DNA of 64,000 bases. Source: Demequina salsinemoris (lineage in GTDB: Bacteria > Actinomycetota > Actinomycetes > Actinomycetales > Demequinaceae). The stretch lies in contig NZ_BBQZ01000002.1 of NCBI RefSeq assembly GCF_000974805.1, positions 561,510 through 625,509 of the forward strand, given 5' to 3'. Below are positions 23,714 through 33,303 of this stretch, one piece after another. The position numbers were made by a program, and so were the translations under genes. A model generated the notes under the pieces. The model saw only the letters and a program-made list of their open reading frames with translations, was not told the DNA's origin and searched no databases. Positions within the stretch are counted from its first letter, which is position 1, and every line of letters starts with the position of its first letter.

Positions 23714-24883
23714 GAGCGCGGGCCGCGGCACGAACTCGAACCGGTCCCGCCCGGCGTGCTTGGCCTTGTACAGGGCGTCGTCCGCGCGGAGCATCGCCGC
23801 CTCGAGGCTCTCGCCACGGGTCACCACGGTCGCGCCGTAGCTCACGGTCGCCTTGCCGAGCCTCACTGGCGCTTCCGCGCCGTAGCGCTCCGAGATGCGC
23901 GCTGCCACGACGCGCGCGTCCTCCAGATTCCCGCTGTCCAGCAGGATCGCGAACTCCTCGCCGCCGATGCGGCCCGCGATCCCGATGCCCTCGACCGCCT
24001 GTCGGCACACGGAGCCGAACGCCAGCAGCGCGCGGTCTCCCGCGGCGTGCCCGAGCGCGTCGTTGAGCGTCTTGAAGTGGTCGAGGTCGGCCTCCACCAG
24101 CACCTTCGGGCCCTGGGGCCAGGCACGTCGCTGCTCGGCGCGAGCAAGGAACTCGCCGCGCGACAGCAGGCCGGTCAGGTAGTCGTATGAGGCCCTGAAG
24201 CGCAGCTCGCGCGTCAGCTCGTAGTGGCTCAGCTCGCTCATCCCGTACGTCGCGATCAGGAGGACGACCACGAGGACCACCGAAGTCATGAACGTCCCGA
24301 ACCACTCCTCGAGACGAGCATCGTCCGTGCCGAGCACCACGAACCCCACGAGGCGCGCCCCGTACCAGGCCCCGAACAGCACCGACGAGGCGTAGAGCGC
24401 GAGCAGCGCGGTCCTCGAGCTGTCGTGCGGGTCGGCAGGATCGGAGCGCGGCCGCTCGCGCAGCAGCATCCTGACCTCGTGCGCGGCGAGCACGAGGCAT
24501 GCCAGCATGGCGGCGATCAGCACTCCCGCGCCCGCCCACTCGTCCTCTGCTGGATGCCCGAGGACGGTCGCGCAGAGCACGACGGCGATCAGGCCTGCGA
24601 GGGCGGCCCAGGCGGGCCGCCTGCCGCGGATCGCCCGAACCGCGAACCAGACGAACGCGGTGCTGCCGACCGCGAGCATGTTGGCGAGCGGGTTCAGGAC
24701 CACCTGCAACGTTGAGCCGTTGAACGAGTAGGCCGCCGTGCTGATGCCCGTGCTCACGAGCGCGAGGCACCACCACAGCGCGTAGCGCGCGCGTGTGGCC
24801 CGGTAGGTGCCGACGTAGAACAGCACGAGGGCGACCAGCGCGACGAGCGCCAGCACGATGCGGGCGGTCAACGGGTCGACCAT
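23711..24883 (-). CDS. Membrane-bound diguanylate cyclase (GGDEF), no inhibitory site
   Basis: A 390-residue paralog of the downstream gene with the same plan: about seven membrane helices (IVLALVALVALVLFYVGTY, WAALAGLIAVVLCATVLG, VLIAAMLACLVLAAHEVRML, TSVVLVVVLLIATYGMSEL) and then GGDEF from SYDYLTGLLSRGEFL. The metal and GTP motif DLDHFKTLNDALGHAAGD and the loop GGEEF are intact. The RxxD site is missing (EGIG at that position), so product inhibition should differ from its neighbour. TACGCT lies seven bases before the ATG. No EAL or HD-GYP phosphodiesterase is in the window. Confidence 0.88.
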   Translation of the reverse strand: MVDPLTARIVLALVALVALVLFYVGTYRATRARYALWWCLALVSTGISTAAYSFNGSTLQVVLNPLANMLAVGSTAFVWFAVRAIRGRRPAWAALAGLIAVVLCATVLGHPAEDEWAGAGVLIAAMLACLVLAAHEVRMLLRERPRSDPADPHDSSRTALLALYASSVLFGAWYGARLVGFVVLGTDDARLEEWFGTFMTSVVLVVVLLIATYGMSELSHYELTRELRFRASYDYLTGLLSRGEFLARAEQRRAWPQGPKVLVEADLDHFKTLNDALGHAAGDRALLAFGSVCRQAVEGIGIAGRIGGEEFAILLDSGNLEDARVVAARISERYGAEAPVRLGKATVSYGATVVTRGESLEAAMLRADDALYKAKHAGRDRFEFVPRPAL

Positions 24884-24890
24884 GTCTCAC

Positions 24891-24896
24891 AGCGTA
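24891..24896 (-). promoter_or_regulatory. -10 box TACGCT before first GGDEF gene
   Basis: TACGCT on the minus strand, seven-base spacer GTGAGAC, ATG at 24883. Confidence 0.5.
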
Positions 24897-24989
24897 CCGA
24901 CACGCCGTGCCGACCGGGAGGAGCGACCTGGCCCGTTTCCAGCGGCGATAGCGGACAATCGACGTATCCGACCCTCGCAAGGAGCCGCC

Positions 24990-25595
24990 ATGCCCTCATC
25001 GCTGTCCTCGTCCTTCACGTTGAGCCTGCCCGCGTGGCTGCAGCGCGAGCTCGCCGCTCTCCCTCACGAGCTCGACGGTGCCGAAGCGCAGATGGCGCTC
25101 GTCAACCGCCTCGCCGACCGCAACTGGCGCGAGGGCAACGGCGGCCCGTTCGCCGCGATCGTCGTCGACCACACCACTGGCGAGCTCGTCTCCGCCGGCG
25201 TCAACGTCGTCCTCGCATCGGGCAAGTCCAGCGCGCACGCGGAGGTCATGGCGCTCGGCCTCGCTCAGGAGAGGCTCGGCACATGGGACCTCGGCGCGCA
25301 GCGCGACCTCGCGTTGGTCGTCAACTGGCGTCCCTGCGTCCAGTGCTACGGCGCGACGATGTGGTCGGGAGTGAGGCACCTGGTCGTCGCGGGCGACGGC
25401 CCCGAGCTCGAGCGGCTCACGGGCTTCGACGAGGGCCCGATGGTGGCGGACTGGGCAGCCCAGTTCGAGGCCCGCGGGATCTCCGTCACCCAGGACGTGG
25501 GCAGGGACGATGCGCTGGCCGTGTACCGCGCCTACGGCGCGTCGGCGTCGACGGTCTACAACGCGCGGGGCGCGGGCCGCATCGACAAGGAGTGA
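24990..25595 (+). CDS. Cytidine/deoxycytidylate-type nucleoside deaminase family protein
   Basis: A 201-residue zinc deaminase. HAEVMALGLAQ supplies the zinc histidine and the proton-shuttling glutamate, and NWRPCVQCYGATMWSG the two zinc cysteines (PCxxC). The layout resembles guanine deaminase/TadA-like members more than small cytidine deaminases, with an added C-terminal region (GISVTQDVGRDDALAVYRAYG). The base deaminated is not clear. The start at 24990 has AAGGAG at the right distance; the longer frame to 24858 overlaps the divergent GGDEF gene. It is convergent with the MFS gene. Confidence 0.85.
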   Translation: MPSSLSSSFTLSLPAWLQRELAALPHELDGAEAQMALVNRLADRNWREGNGGPFAAIVVDHTTGELVSAGVNVVLASGKSSAHAEVMALGLAQERLGTWDLGAQRDLALVVNWRPCVQCYGATMWSGVRHLVVAGDGPELERLTGFDEGPMVADWAAQFEARGISVTQDVGRDDALAVYRAYGASASTVYNARGAGRIDKE

Positions 25596-25599
25596 GGCC

Positions 25600-26958
25600 T
25601 CACGCCTCCGCGTCGACGGGCCGCACGTCGATCTTCACGAGGAGCAGCGCGATGAAGCCCACGAGAACGACGGACATGATTCCCGCGACGCCCCAGATCG
25701 TCGCACCCGTGGCGGCGATCGCGATGGTCCACATCATCGGCGCCATCCAGGAGGCGGCGCGACCGGTGGTTGCGTAGAGGCCGAACATCTCGCCCTCCTT
25801 GTCCGGGGGCGCCACACGGGCCAGGAGCGAACGGGACGCGGACTGCGTCGGCCCGACGAACAGGCACAGGACCAGACCCGCGATCCAGAAGATCGTCTTG
25901 CCGTGACTGTGGAGCGCGACCACCGCGGCACCCGCGACGATCATGCCGCCGAGCGACCACAGGATGAGGGTGCGCGGGCCGATCCAGTCGTCGATCGCGC
26001 CCGAGATCATGGTCGCGATGCCCGCGACGAGGTTCGCGGCGATCCCGAAGATCATCACCTCGGTCGCGTCGAACTTGAAGGCCACGGACGCGATCACGGC
26101 GCCGTACGCGAACACGCCGGCGAGACCGTCGCGGTAGATCGCGCTCGCGATGAGGAACCACACGGTCGAGCGGTCCGACCGCCACAGGCGGACGACGTCA
26201 CGCCACAGCCGCCCGTAGCTCGCGAAGAAGCTGACGGGCTCTCGTCCCGTGGCCTCGGGCTCCGGCACGAACGTGAACACCGGCCATGCGAACGCGACGG
26301 TCCACACGGCGCACCCCACCGCGATGAGCCGGTAGGCCATGCCGTTGGACGTGTCGAGGCCCCACCAGTCCGAGCTGTCGGCCACGACGACCAGCACCAG
26401 CGCGACGATGCCGCCGATGTAGCCCATGCCCCAGCCGAGACCCGAGACCTTGCCCACGTTCCTCGGCGTCGTGACCTGCGTGATGAGGGCGTTGTACTGG
26501 GCCGCGGCCAGCTCGTTCGCGACGAGGCCCACCGCGATGAGGCCGACTCCGAGCACGAAGTACGAGGGCGCCGCCTGCACGAAGTAGAGGGCGGCCGTGA
26601 CGATCGTGAGGATCCCCGTCGAGATCGCGAGCCATCGCTTGCGCTTGCCCGCGGTGTCCGCCTGCTGACCGAGCACCGGAGCCACGAGCGCGACGAGGAT
26701 GCCCGCGACCGTGCCGGCGAGCCCTACCCCGCTCGCCAGATGGGCGAGCGCGAGGTCGTACTGCGGGTCGTCCTCTCCCAGCGCCGCGATCGCCGGGTCG
26801 ATGAACGCCTCGGAGGTGAGGTACAGCGCGGTGAAGACGAACGTCACGATGACCGAGTTGAACGGTTGGGTGGCCCAGTCCCACAGCGCCCAGGCGACGA
26901 CCCGACCCTTGCCGGGGCCTCCCTGCTGCGCTGGCGGCTCGTCCCCGTCGTGATCCAT
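25600..26958 (-). CDS. MFS permease of the UMF1/Atg22-like group
   Basis: A 452-residue protein with about twelve membrane helices. The first helix region AWALWDWATQPFNSVIVTFVFTALYL and the D-W-A motif, KRKRWLAISTGIL between helices 2 and 3, and GPTQSASRSLLARVAPPDKEGEMFGLYATTGRAASW fit the Atg22/UMF1 transporters. Substrates of bacterial members are unknown; vacuolar Atg22 effluxes amino acids. TACGCT lies six bases before ATG 26958, so I prefer it over an ATG 12 codons upstream. It is divergent from the hydrolase gene, which has its own leaderless promoter 115 bases away. Confidence 0.85.
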   Translation of the reverse strand: MDHDGDEPPAQQGGPGKGRVVAWALWDWATQPFNSVIVTFVFTALYLTSEAFIDPAIAALGEDDPQYDLALAHLASGVGLAGTVAGILVALVAPVLGQQADTAGKRKRWLAISTGILTIVTAALYFVQAAPSYFVLGVGLIAVGLVANELAAAQYNALITQVTTPRNVGKVSGLGWGMGYIGGIVALVLVVVADSSDWWGLDTSNGMAYRLIAVGCAVWTVAFAWPVFTFVPEPEATGREPVSFFASYGRLWRDVVRLWRSDRSTVWFLIASAIYRDGLAGVFAYGAVIASVAFKFDATEVMIFGIAANLVAGIATMISGAIDDWIGPRTLILWSLGGMIVAGAAVVALHSHGKTIFWIAGLVLCLFVGPTQSASRSLLARVAPPDKEGEMFGLYATTGRAASWMAPMMWTIAIAATGATIWGVAGIMSVVLVGFIALLLVKIDVRPVDAEA

Positions 26959-26964
26959 GGTCAC

Positions 26965-26970
26965 AGCGTA
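26965..26970 (-). promoter_or_regulatory. -10 box TACGCT for leaderless MFS gene
   Basis: TACGCT on the minus strand, spacer GTGACC, ATG at 26958. Confidence 0.6.
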
Positions 26971-27060
26971 GACGGGCGTTCCCTCGTGAGTCATGGGCCA
27001 AGACTGTCGCAACTTGGTAAACAAAGGGTGAAGACACGGCGTCGAGAACGCGACGCGTCG

Positions 27061-27066
27061 TACGAT
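27061..27066 (+). promoter_or_regulatory. -10 box TACGAT for leaderless hydrolase gene
   Basis: TACGAT, spacer GCGCGG, GTG at 27073. Confidence 0.6.
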
Positions 27067-27072
27067 GCGCGG

Positions 27073-28035
27073 GTGACCGCCCGCATTCCCTCCGCCGTGC
27101 TGACGTGGCGCGAGGACGTCCTCGAGGGCTTCTCGCAGGCCCCGCTCGGGCCCGCGACCCTGGTCCGGTACGAGACCCGTCCCGAGAACCCGCGCGGAGT
27201 CGTCCTGATGGTGCACGGCTACAACGACTACTTCTTCCAGTCGCACGTCGCTGAGGCCCTCACGGAGGCGGGCTACGTCTTCTACGCGGTCGATCTGCGC
27301 CGCGCGGGCCGCTCGCTGCGCCCCGACGACGTGCCCCACTTCACGACCGACGTCGCCGAGCAGGGCGAGGACATCGCCGCCGCCGCCGAGGCGGTCGCGC
27401 GAGCCGAGCAGGGGCTGCCGCTCGCTCTCCATACGCATTCGATGGGGTCGCTCTTCGCGCTGATCCGCCTGCACGACCACGGCGCGGGCCCTGTCGATGC
27501 GCTCGTGCTCGACGCCCCCTTCCTCGGTACCGTCGCCACGCGCCTGCAACGTGTCGGCGGGCTCGCGCTGCCCCTGATCGCACGCAGGGATCCGATGTCG
27601 ATCGTGTCCCAGGGACCCTCCTGGTACGCCACCCATCTGCTGGCGTCCGAAGGTGGCCGCTGGGACTTCGACCCCGCCTGGAAGCGGCCCGACGGGGTGC
27701 CCGCGCGGGCCGCCTGGCTGCAGGCGGCGCTGCGCGCGCAGGCCCGCGCGGCCAAGGGCCTCGATCTCTCCATCCCCATCCTGGTCGCGCGGGCGGCCGA
27801 GGGCGGCCCCGACTCCCCCGACAATCCCCGGCTCGACGCCCAGGACACGGTCGTCGACGTCGACGCGATCGCGCGCATCGGACCGCGGCTCGGCTCGCGG
27901 GTCGAGGAGCTCGTCGTGCCGGACGGCGTCCACGACCTCACCCTCTCGGACGATGCGCCGCGCGCCTTCTACCTGGAACGTCTGGTCGAGTGGCTCGGCC
28001 GGGTGCTGCCGGCGCCCGAGGACCCTGGTGCCTGA
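27073..28035 (+). CDS. Alpha/beta hydrolase (lysophospholipase/monoacylglycerol lipase-like)
   Basis: A 320-residue serine hydrolase. VVLMVHGYNDY is the oxyanion-hole HG motif, LALHTHSMGSLFALI the nucleophile elbow (H-S-M-G-S), LVLDAPFLG follows, and VVPDGVHDLTLS near residue 297 holds the catalytic histidine. The Hydrolase_4-type layout suggests monoacylglycerol or lysophospholipid ester cleavage in the cytoplasm. The next gene, a glycerophosphodiester phosphodiesterase, overlaps by eight bases, so the pair may degrade lysophospholipids stepwise: deacylation, then hydrolysis of the headgroup diester. That pathway is inference. Confidence 0.85.
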   Translation: MTARIPSAVLTWREDVLEGFSQAPLGPATLVRYETRPENPRGVVLMVHGYNDYFFQSHVAEALTEAGYVFYAVDLRRAGRSLRPDDVPHFTTDVAEQGEDIAAAAEAVARAEQGLPLALHTHSMGSLFALIRLHDHGAGPVDALVLDAPFLGTVATRLQRVGGLALPLIARRDPMSIVSQGPSWYATHLLASEGGRWDFDPAWKRPDGVPARAAWLQAALRAQARAAKGLDLSIPILVARAAEGGPDSPDNPRLDAQDTVVDVDAIARIGPRLGSRVEELVVPDGVHDLTLSDDAPRAFYLERLVEWLGRVLPAPEDPGA

Positions 28036-28798
28036 GCGGCACCCCTACCTCGGCGAGCCGGGCTCGATCGTCGCGCTCGCTCACCGCGGCTTCTCCCGTG
28101 AGGGGCTCGAGAACTCGATGAGGGCCTTCCAGTCCGCGGTCGATCTGGGCTTCCGCTACGTCGAGACGGACGCGCACGGCACCGCCGACGGCGTCGCGAT
28201 CGCGTTGCACGACTCGTCGCTCGACAGGACGACGGACCGGGCAGGTGCGGTGTCGGAGCTTCCCGCGAACGAGGTGCTCGCCGCGAGGATCGGCGGCGTC
28301 GAGCCCGTCCCGCTCCTCGAGGACGTCCTGGGGACCTGGCCCGACCTCAACGTGAACATCGACGTGAAGGCCGTCTCCGGCATCGTCCCCGTGGCCGAGG
28401 CGATCGAGCGCACCCAGGCGCACGACCGCGTCTGCGTCGCCTCGTTCTCCTCCCGACGGAGGCTCGAGACGGTGAGGCTCCTGTCCCGGCCCGTCGCCAC
28501 GTCGGCCGCCACGAGCGAGGCCGCGCCGTTCTTCGCGCTCGGCGCGAGCGGGCGAGGCGTGAGCGCCTTGCTCAGGAGGGTCCACCTGCTGCAGATCCCC
28601 GAGACGATGCGGGGCGTCACACTGCTCACCCGTCGCCACGTCGAGGCCGCGCATCGCGCGGGCAGACCCGTGCACGTGTGGACCGTCAACGAGGCCGACC
28701 AGATGGCGCGCCTGCTCGACTGGGGCGTGGACGGCATCGTCTCCGATCGCGCGGATCTGCTCCGCGACGTCCTGATCGCCCGAGGCGCCTGGAGCTGA
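28028..28798 (+). CDS. Glycerophosphodiester phosphodiesterase
   Basis: A 256-residue GDPD TIM barrel. The catalytic HR and following glutamate are in LAHRGFSREGLENSMRAF, the metal residues in YVETDAHGTADGVAIALHDSSLDRTT, and the C-terminal VHVWTVNEADQMARLLDWGVDGIVSDRADLL is the conserved barrel end. It should split glycerophosphodiesters into glycerol-3-phosphate and an alcohol. No signal peptide, so a cytoplasmic enzyme. The GTG start lies inside the end of the lipase-like gene (8-base overlap) with GAGGA upstream, so the two are translated from one mRNA. Confidence 0.9.
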   Translation: MPERHPYLGEPGSIVALAHRGFSREGLENSMRAFQSAVDLGFRYVETDAHGTADGVAIALHDSSLDRTTDRAGAVSELPANEVLAARIGGVEPVPLLEDVLGTWPDLNVNIDVKAVSGIVPVAEAIERTQAHDRVCVASFSSRRRLETVRLLSRPVATSAATSEAAPFFALGASGRGVSALLRRVHLLQIPETMRGVTLLTRRHVEAAHRAGRPVHVWTVNEADQMARLLDWGVDGIVSDRADLLRDVLIARGAWS

Positions 28799-28864
28799 AC
28801 CCTGCTCCCCGAGCGCGCGAGCCGCCCGCTGGCCGGCGCATCGTCCCTGTGTCACGATCTGGGC

Positions 28865-29290
28865 ATGGCAGACGGACGCGCGCCCAATAAGACCCAGCCC
28901 ACCGCGGTGCCGGTCGCGGACTTCGTCGCCGCCGTCGAGCCGGCACGGCGCCGCGACGAGGCTGAGCGGATCGTCGCGCTGCTGACCGACGCGACCGGCG
29001 TGGACCCCGTCATGTGGGGGCCATCGATCATCGGCTGGGGAACGTACACGTATCGCTACGCCTCGGGCCGCAGCGGCGACTGGATGAAGGTCGGGTTCTC
29101 GCCGCGCAAAGCGCAGCTCACCTTCTACGGCCTCCAGGACTCCGAGGAGCAGAAGTCGCTGCTGGCCGCGCTCGGCCCGCACACCACGGGCGTCGGCTGC
29201 CTCTACGTGAAGAGGCTCGAGCAGATCGAGACGTCCGCGCTCGCCGCCCTCGCGCGGCTCGGGATCGCGCGAGGCGACCACACCGCCTGA
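28865..29290 (+). CDS. DUF1801 domain protein
   Basis: A 141-residue protein with the DUF1801/YdhG pattern: VADFVAAVEPARRRDEAERIVALL, VMWGPSIIGWGTYTYRYASGRSGDWMKVGFSPRK and LTFYGLQDSEEQKSLLAALGPHTTGVGCLYVKRL. The fold is related to frataxin-like iron-binding proteins; function unproven. CACGAT lies six bases before the ATG, a possible weak leaderless promoter. It is only a distant relative of the protein at 17602. Confidence 0.8.
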   Translation: MADGRAPNKTQPTAVPVADFVAAVEPARRRDEAERIVALLTDATGVDPVMWGPSIIGWGTYTYRYASGRSGDWMKVGFSPRKAQLTFYGLQDSEEQKSLLAALGPHTTGVGCLYVKRLEQIETSALAALARLGIARGDHTA

Positions 29291-29326
29291 CCGGGGCGAC
29301 ACGTCACCCCGGACGCGCGAACCGCG

Positions 29327-30853
29327 TCAGCGCTGCTTCTTGCGCTTCTCTCGCACGCGCACCGAGATCTGGATCGGCGTGCCCTCGAACCCGAACTGCT
29401 CGCGCAGGCGACGCTCGATGAAGCGGCGATACGTCGGCTCGAGGAAGCCCGAGGCGAACAGCACGAAGCGCGGCGGCCGAGTCGAGGCCTGCGTGCCGAA
29501 CAGGATCTTCGGCTGCTTGCCTCCGCGCACCGGGTGCGGGTGCTCGGCGACGAGCTCGCCGAGGAACGAGTTGAGCTTGCCGGTCGAGATGCGCTGATCC
29601 CAGCTCGACAGCGCGAGGTCGATCGCGCCCATGAGCCGGTTGGTGTGCCAGCCGGTCAGCGCCGACAGGTTCACGCGCGGCGCCCACGTCAGCTGCACGA
29701 GGTCCTTGTCGATCGAGCGCTCGAGCAGGAAGCGCTCGTCCTCGCCCACGAGGTCCCACTTGTTGTACACGAGCACCATGGAGCGGCCCGCGTCGACGAC
29801 CTGCGAGATGACGCGGGTGTCCTGCTCCGACAGCGGCACCGACGCGTCCATGAGCACGAGCGCGATCTCCGCACGCTCGATCGCGGTCTGCGTGCGCAGC
29901 GAGGCGTAGAAGTCGGCGCCCTTGGTCTGGTGCACGCGGCGGCGGATGCCCGCGGTGTCGACCAGCACGAACGGCCTTCCCGCGATCTCGACCGTCTCGT
30001 CCACCGGGTCGCGGGTCGTGCCGGCGAGGTCGTGGACGACGACGCGCTGCTCGCCCGCGAGCTTGTTGAGCAGCTGGGACTTGCCGACGTTGGGACGACC
30101 GACGAGCGCGATGCGGCGCGGGGTGTCCTCCGCGACCTCGACCTCGGGCATCTCGGTGGGCAGGATCGCCATCGCGGCGTCGAGAAGGTCACCCGTGCCG
30201 CGGCCATGCAGCGCGGACACCGCGTAGGGCTCGCCGAGGCCGAGGTTCCACAGCGCCGCGGCCTCGAGCTCACCCTGCGGGCCGTCGACCTTGTTCGCGG
30301 CGAGGACCACGGGCTTGCCGGACTTGCGCAGCAGCTTGACGACCTGCTCGTCCGTCGCGGTCGCGCCCACGGTCGCGTCGACGACGAACACGATGGCGTC
30401 GGCCAGGTCGATCGCCGCCTCGGCGGCCTGCGCGACCGAGAGGTCGATGCCTGTGACGTTCTTCTCCCAGCCGCCCGTGTCGAGCAGCATGAAGTCGCGC
30501 CCCGCCCACTCGGCCGGGTACGAGACGCGGTCACGCGTGACGCCGGGCCTGTCCTCGACGACCGCGAGACGCTTGCCGATGATGCGGTTCACGAGCGTCG
30601 ACTTGCCGACGTTCGGGCGGCCGATGATCGCAAGCGTCGCCAGCGCCTCCTCGACGACGGGCTCCGGCTCGGAGCCGAGCGCCTCGAGGTCCGACTCGGT
30701 CAGCTCGTACGCCTCGAGGCCCGCACGCAGCGCGGCCTCGCGGATCTCGTCGAGGCTCTCCTCGGGATCGGACTCGTGCGGCATCGGCAGCGCGGTCTCA
30801 CCGGGACCGAGCTCGTCGAGGTCGGCCTCGGTCTCGTCGAAGTCGGTCATCAT
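29327..30853 (-). CDS. der: Ribosome-assembly GTPase Der (EngA)
   Basis: A 508-residue tandem GTPase needed for 50S subunit maturation. After an acidic 65-residue N-terminal extension common in Actinobacteria, G domain 1 shows [16 protein letters not shown] and NKVD, and G domain 2 shows [18 protein letters not shown] and NKWDL. A KH-like domain with the basic end EKRKKQR closes the protein. ATGATG follows CCAGGAGGC; its first ATG overlaps the stop of the acyltransferase gene (ATGA). It is the last gene of the minus-strand core operon. Confidence 0.95.
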   Translation of the reverse strand: MMTDFDETEADLDELGPGETALPMPHESDPEESLDEIREAALRAGLEAYELTESDLEALGSEPEPVVEEALATLAIIGRPNVGKSTLVNRIIGKRLAVVEDRPGVTRDRVSYPAEWAGRDFMLLDTGGWEKNVTGIDLSVAQAAEAAIDLADAIVFVVDATVGATATDEQVVKLLRKSGKPVVLAANKVDGPQGELEAAALWNLGLGEPYAVSALHGRGTGDLLDAAMAILPTEMPEVEVAEDTPRRIALVGRPNVGKSQLLNKLAGEQRVVVHDLAGTTRDPVDETVEIAGRPFVLVDTAGIRRRVHQTKGADFYASLRTQTAIERAEIALVLMDASVPLSEQDTRVISQVVDAGRSMVLVYNKWDLVGEDERFLLERSIDKDLVQLTWAPRVNLSALTGWHTNRLMGAIDLALSSWDQRISTGKLNSFLGELVAEHPHPVRGGKQPKILFGTQASTRPPRFVLFASGFLEPTYRRFIERRLREQFGFEGTPIQISVRVREKRKKQR

Positions 30854-31584
30854 GCCTCCTGGGCGTCGTTCGCTGCGCGCTCGGCGGCGCGCGGGTCGTC
30901 CCTCGGAAGCTCGAGGTCCGTCGTGGTCTGGACTGCGGTGAGGTGGTCACGCAGGATCGCCGCCACGCGCTCCTCCGCCCACGACTGCCGCGCCCTCCCC
31001 TTCAGATTGTCAGGGATGTCGAGCGGTGTCGCCTCGCCGAAGTCCATCAGCATACGCCGCCTGAGCTCGGGCCACGCGTGCACCGACTCTCCCGGGAGCC
31101 TCGTGCCGAGCACCGCGACGGGCACGAGAGGCGCCCCGGAGCGCAGCGCGAGCCACGCGGCGCCACCGTGCACAGACTCCGCCTCGCCGCCGCCGCGGGT
31201 CCCCTCGGGGAACACACCCACCACGTCGCCGCGCTTGAGGACTGCGAGGCCCTGGGCGAGCGCCTCGCGCCCCGAGCCCTCCACCGTGATCTGCTGCGCG
31301 GCCTTGAGGAAGCGCCCGAACGTGCCCTCCATCATGTGGCCGCCGATGAGGAAGTGCGAGCCGCGCGGGATCACGCCGTGCAGCAGCGGACCGTCGGCGA
31401 TCCCGATGTGGTTCGCCACCACGAGCACGGGACCGGTGCGCGGAAGACGGTCCACGTGACGCACCTCGGTGCGCCACATGACCCTGGCCATGAACCGCCC
31501 GACCCAGCGCGACCAGCGTGGACCCCAGCGGCTCGGCACCTTCCGATCGGTCGGCCCGCTGCCGGACGCCTTGGAATCGGTCAC
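30850..31584 (-). CDS. 1-acyl-sn-glycerol-3-phosphate acyltransferase (PlsC family)
   Basis: A 244-residue acyltransferase. [16 protein letters not shown] is the catalytic HxxxxD motif and [14 protein letters not shown] the FPEG substrate motif. Phosphatidic-acid synthesis from lysophosphatidate is the usual activity. There is no obvious transmembrane helix, only a basic amphipathic N-terminus ([20 protein letters not shown]) that would seat it on the membrane. The GTG start overlaps the stop of cmk as GTGA, and its own stop overlaps der as ATGA, so it is embedded in the core operon. Confidence 0.88.
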   Translation of the reverse strand: MTDSKASGSGPTDRKVPSRWGPRWSRWVGRFMARVMWRTEVRHVDRLPRTGPVLVVANHIGIADGPLLHGVIPRGSHFLIGGHMMEGTFGRFLKAAQQITVEGSGREALAQGLAVLKRGDVVGVFPEGTRGGGEAESVHGGAAWLALRSGAPLVPVAVLGTRLPGESVHAWPELRRRMLMDFGEATPLDIPDNLKGRARQSWAEERVAAILRDHLTAVQTTTDLELPRDDPRAAERAANDAQEA

Positions 31585-32255
31585 GACGACTGCTTCGCGA
31601 GCGTCAGCACCGCCTGCACGGCCTCCTCGATCGTGAGGTCGGTGGTGTCGACCGTGACGACGCCGTCGGCCGCGGTGTGGAACTCGACGACGGTCGCGTC
31701 CTGCTTGTCGCGCCCGAGCACGGCCTCGCGGACGGTGGCCGCATCCGCGCCCTCGCCCGCGCGGCGAGCAACGCGCACGTCCTCGTCAGCGGTCATGAGC
31801 ACGCGCACGTCAGCATCGGGGGCGATGATCGTCGTGATGTCACGCCCCTCGGCGACGACGCCGCGCCCCTCCGAGTAGCCGCCCTCGCGCTCGGCCGCGA
31901 TGACGTCCTTCTGCCACTGGCCGAGGATCGCGCGGGCGTCGAGGTTCGTCGCGACCTTCGACACCGACAGCGCGACGGTGTCCGAGCGGATCAGGCGCGA
32001 CACGTCCTCGCCGTCGAGCACGATCGACGGGTTGTCGGGGTTCATGACGAGCTGGACGTTCATCGTCGCGACCATCGCCGCGACGTCGTCCTTGTTGGTC
32101 AGATCCACGCCCTCGCGCAGGCACCACAGGGTTCCGACGCGGTACGTCGCGCCCGTGTCGAAGTACGACAGCTTGAGCCGCCGCGCGACCTCGCGCGCGA
32201 CGGTCGACTTGCCGGTGCCCGCAGGCCCGTCGATTGCGATCACGATTCCGGTCAT
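31581..32255 (-). CDS. cmk: Cytidylate kinase
   Basis: A 224-residue kinase that phosphorylates CMP and dCMP with ATP. IAIDGPAGTGKSTVAREVA is the Walker A loop; FDTGATYR, the CMP-binding insert region and GRDITTIIAPDADVRVLMTAD are all present. The length is that of the family. The ATG at 32255 overlaps the stop of tyrA (ATGA); a start six codons upstream would lie further inside tyrA and is rejected. Confidence 0.95.
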   Translation of the reverse strand: MTGIVIAIDGPAGTGKSTVAREVARRLKLSYFDTGATYRVGTLWCLREGVDLTNKDDVAAMVATMNVQLVMNPDNPSIVLDGEDVSRLIRSDTVALSVSKVATNLDARAILGQWQKDVIAAEREGGYSEGRGVVAEGRDITTIIAPDADVRVLMTADEDVRVARRAGEGADAATVREAVLGRDKQDATVVEFHTAADGVVTVDTTDLTIEEAVQAVLTLAKQSS

Positions 32256-33298
32256 GACGAGGCCACCGTCCATCCCGCCTGTTCCAAGGCCTCGACGAGC
32301 GGCGGGGCGCTCTCGGGCTCCACGTACAGCGTCGTCAGACCCACCGGCTGGCGCGGCGAGTGCTCGATCGACAGGTCCTCGACGTTCGCTCCTACCGAGG
32401 CCGCGTCGGTGAGCAGCCTCACCAGCTGGCCTGGCTCATCGGGGACGATCACGGTGACGCCGCGCCAGTCGCGCGTCTTGCCACCGTGCTTGCCGGGGAT
32501 CCTCTCGACCTCGAGATTTCCCCGCGCGATGAGGTCCGTGAGCGCCTCGCCGATGTCGTCGGCCTCGCGCACGTCCTCGAGGTCGCCGATGATGTGGTCG
32601 AGCGTCGCCACGAGCGCCGTGTGATTGAGGCGCGCGATGTCCGCCCACATCGCGGGCGGCGATCCGGCGATGCGCGTGACGTCGCGCAGCCCCTGGCCGG
32701 CGAGCGCCACATCGTCCGCGTGAAGCGGGCCGAGGGCGGCCGCAGCGGCCGACGCGACCACCTGGGGCGCGTGGGAGACCCTCGCGACCGCAGCATCGTG
32801 CGCACCGGCCGCCATCTCGACGACGTCGCTCTCGAGCGTGCGCGCGACGGTCCTCACGACCTCGACGGAGGACTCGGGCGCGTCGCCCGCGCACACGACC
32901 CACGGGCGCGCGCTGAACAGGTCGGACTGCGCGGCGAGCCCGCCGGAGACCTCGCGTCCCGCCATGGGGTGCGATCCGACGTAGCGTTCGGCGGCTCCCG
33001 CGGCCCGCGCCGCGGCGAGCACGGGCGCCTTCACCGAGGACACGTCGGTCACGATCGCCTCGGGCCACGTGCGCAGGGCGTCGGCGACGACGTCGCCCGT
33101 GTCCGACGGGCGCACCGCGACGATCACGAGCTCGGGATCGGCGTCGCCGAGCGGGTCGCCGGCACGGATCCCCCACGCGAGGGCCTGAGCACGGTCGGAG
33201 GCGTCCGCGATCGTCACGGACCAGCCCTGCGCGCGCAGGCCCAGCCCGATGCTCGCGCCGATGAGGCCGGCACCGATGATGTGCGTCCGAGGAGTCAT
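32252..33298 (-). CDS. tyrA: Prephenate dehydrogenase with C-terminal ACT domain
   Basis: A 348-residue enzyme of tyrosine synthesis that oxidatively decarboxylates prephenate. HIIGAGLIGASIGLGL is the NAD-binding motif, GSHPMAGREVSGG holds the catalytic histidine region, and SHAPQVVASAAAA follows. The last 75 residues (from GVTVIVPDEPGQLVRLL) form an ACT domain that would bind an aromatic amino acid for feedback control. It lies five bases after the chorismate mutase gene, so two consecutive steps (chorismate to prephenate to hydroxyphenylpyruvate) are adjacent. ATG 33298 is preferred; GTG one codon earlier is possible. Confidence 0.93.
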   Translation of the reverse strand: MTPRTHIIGAGLIGASIGLGLRAQGWSVTIADASDRAQALAWGIRAGDPLGDADPELVIVAVRPSDTGDVVADALRTWPEAIVTDVSSVKAPVLAAARAAGAAERYVGSHPMAGREVSGGLAAQSDLFSARPWVVCAGDAPESSVEVVRTVARTLESDVVEMAAGAHDAAVARVSHAPQVVASAAAAALGPLHADDVALAGQGLRDVTRIAGSPPAMWADIARLNHTALVATLDHIIGDLEDVREADDIGEALTDLIARGNLEVERIPGKHGGKTRDWRGVTVIVPDEPGQLVRLLTDAASVGANVEDLSIEHSPRQPVGLTTLYVEPESAPPLVEALEQAGWTVASS

Positions 33299-33303
33299 CA
33301 CGC

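Noticed and set aside
33298..33301. Leaderless start for tyrA from TAGGCG just upstream
   Set aside because: TAGGCG ends in G and lies only two bases from the ATG; it is simply the aroH stop codon. Coupled translation fits better.
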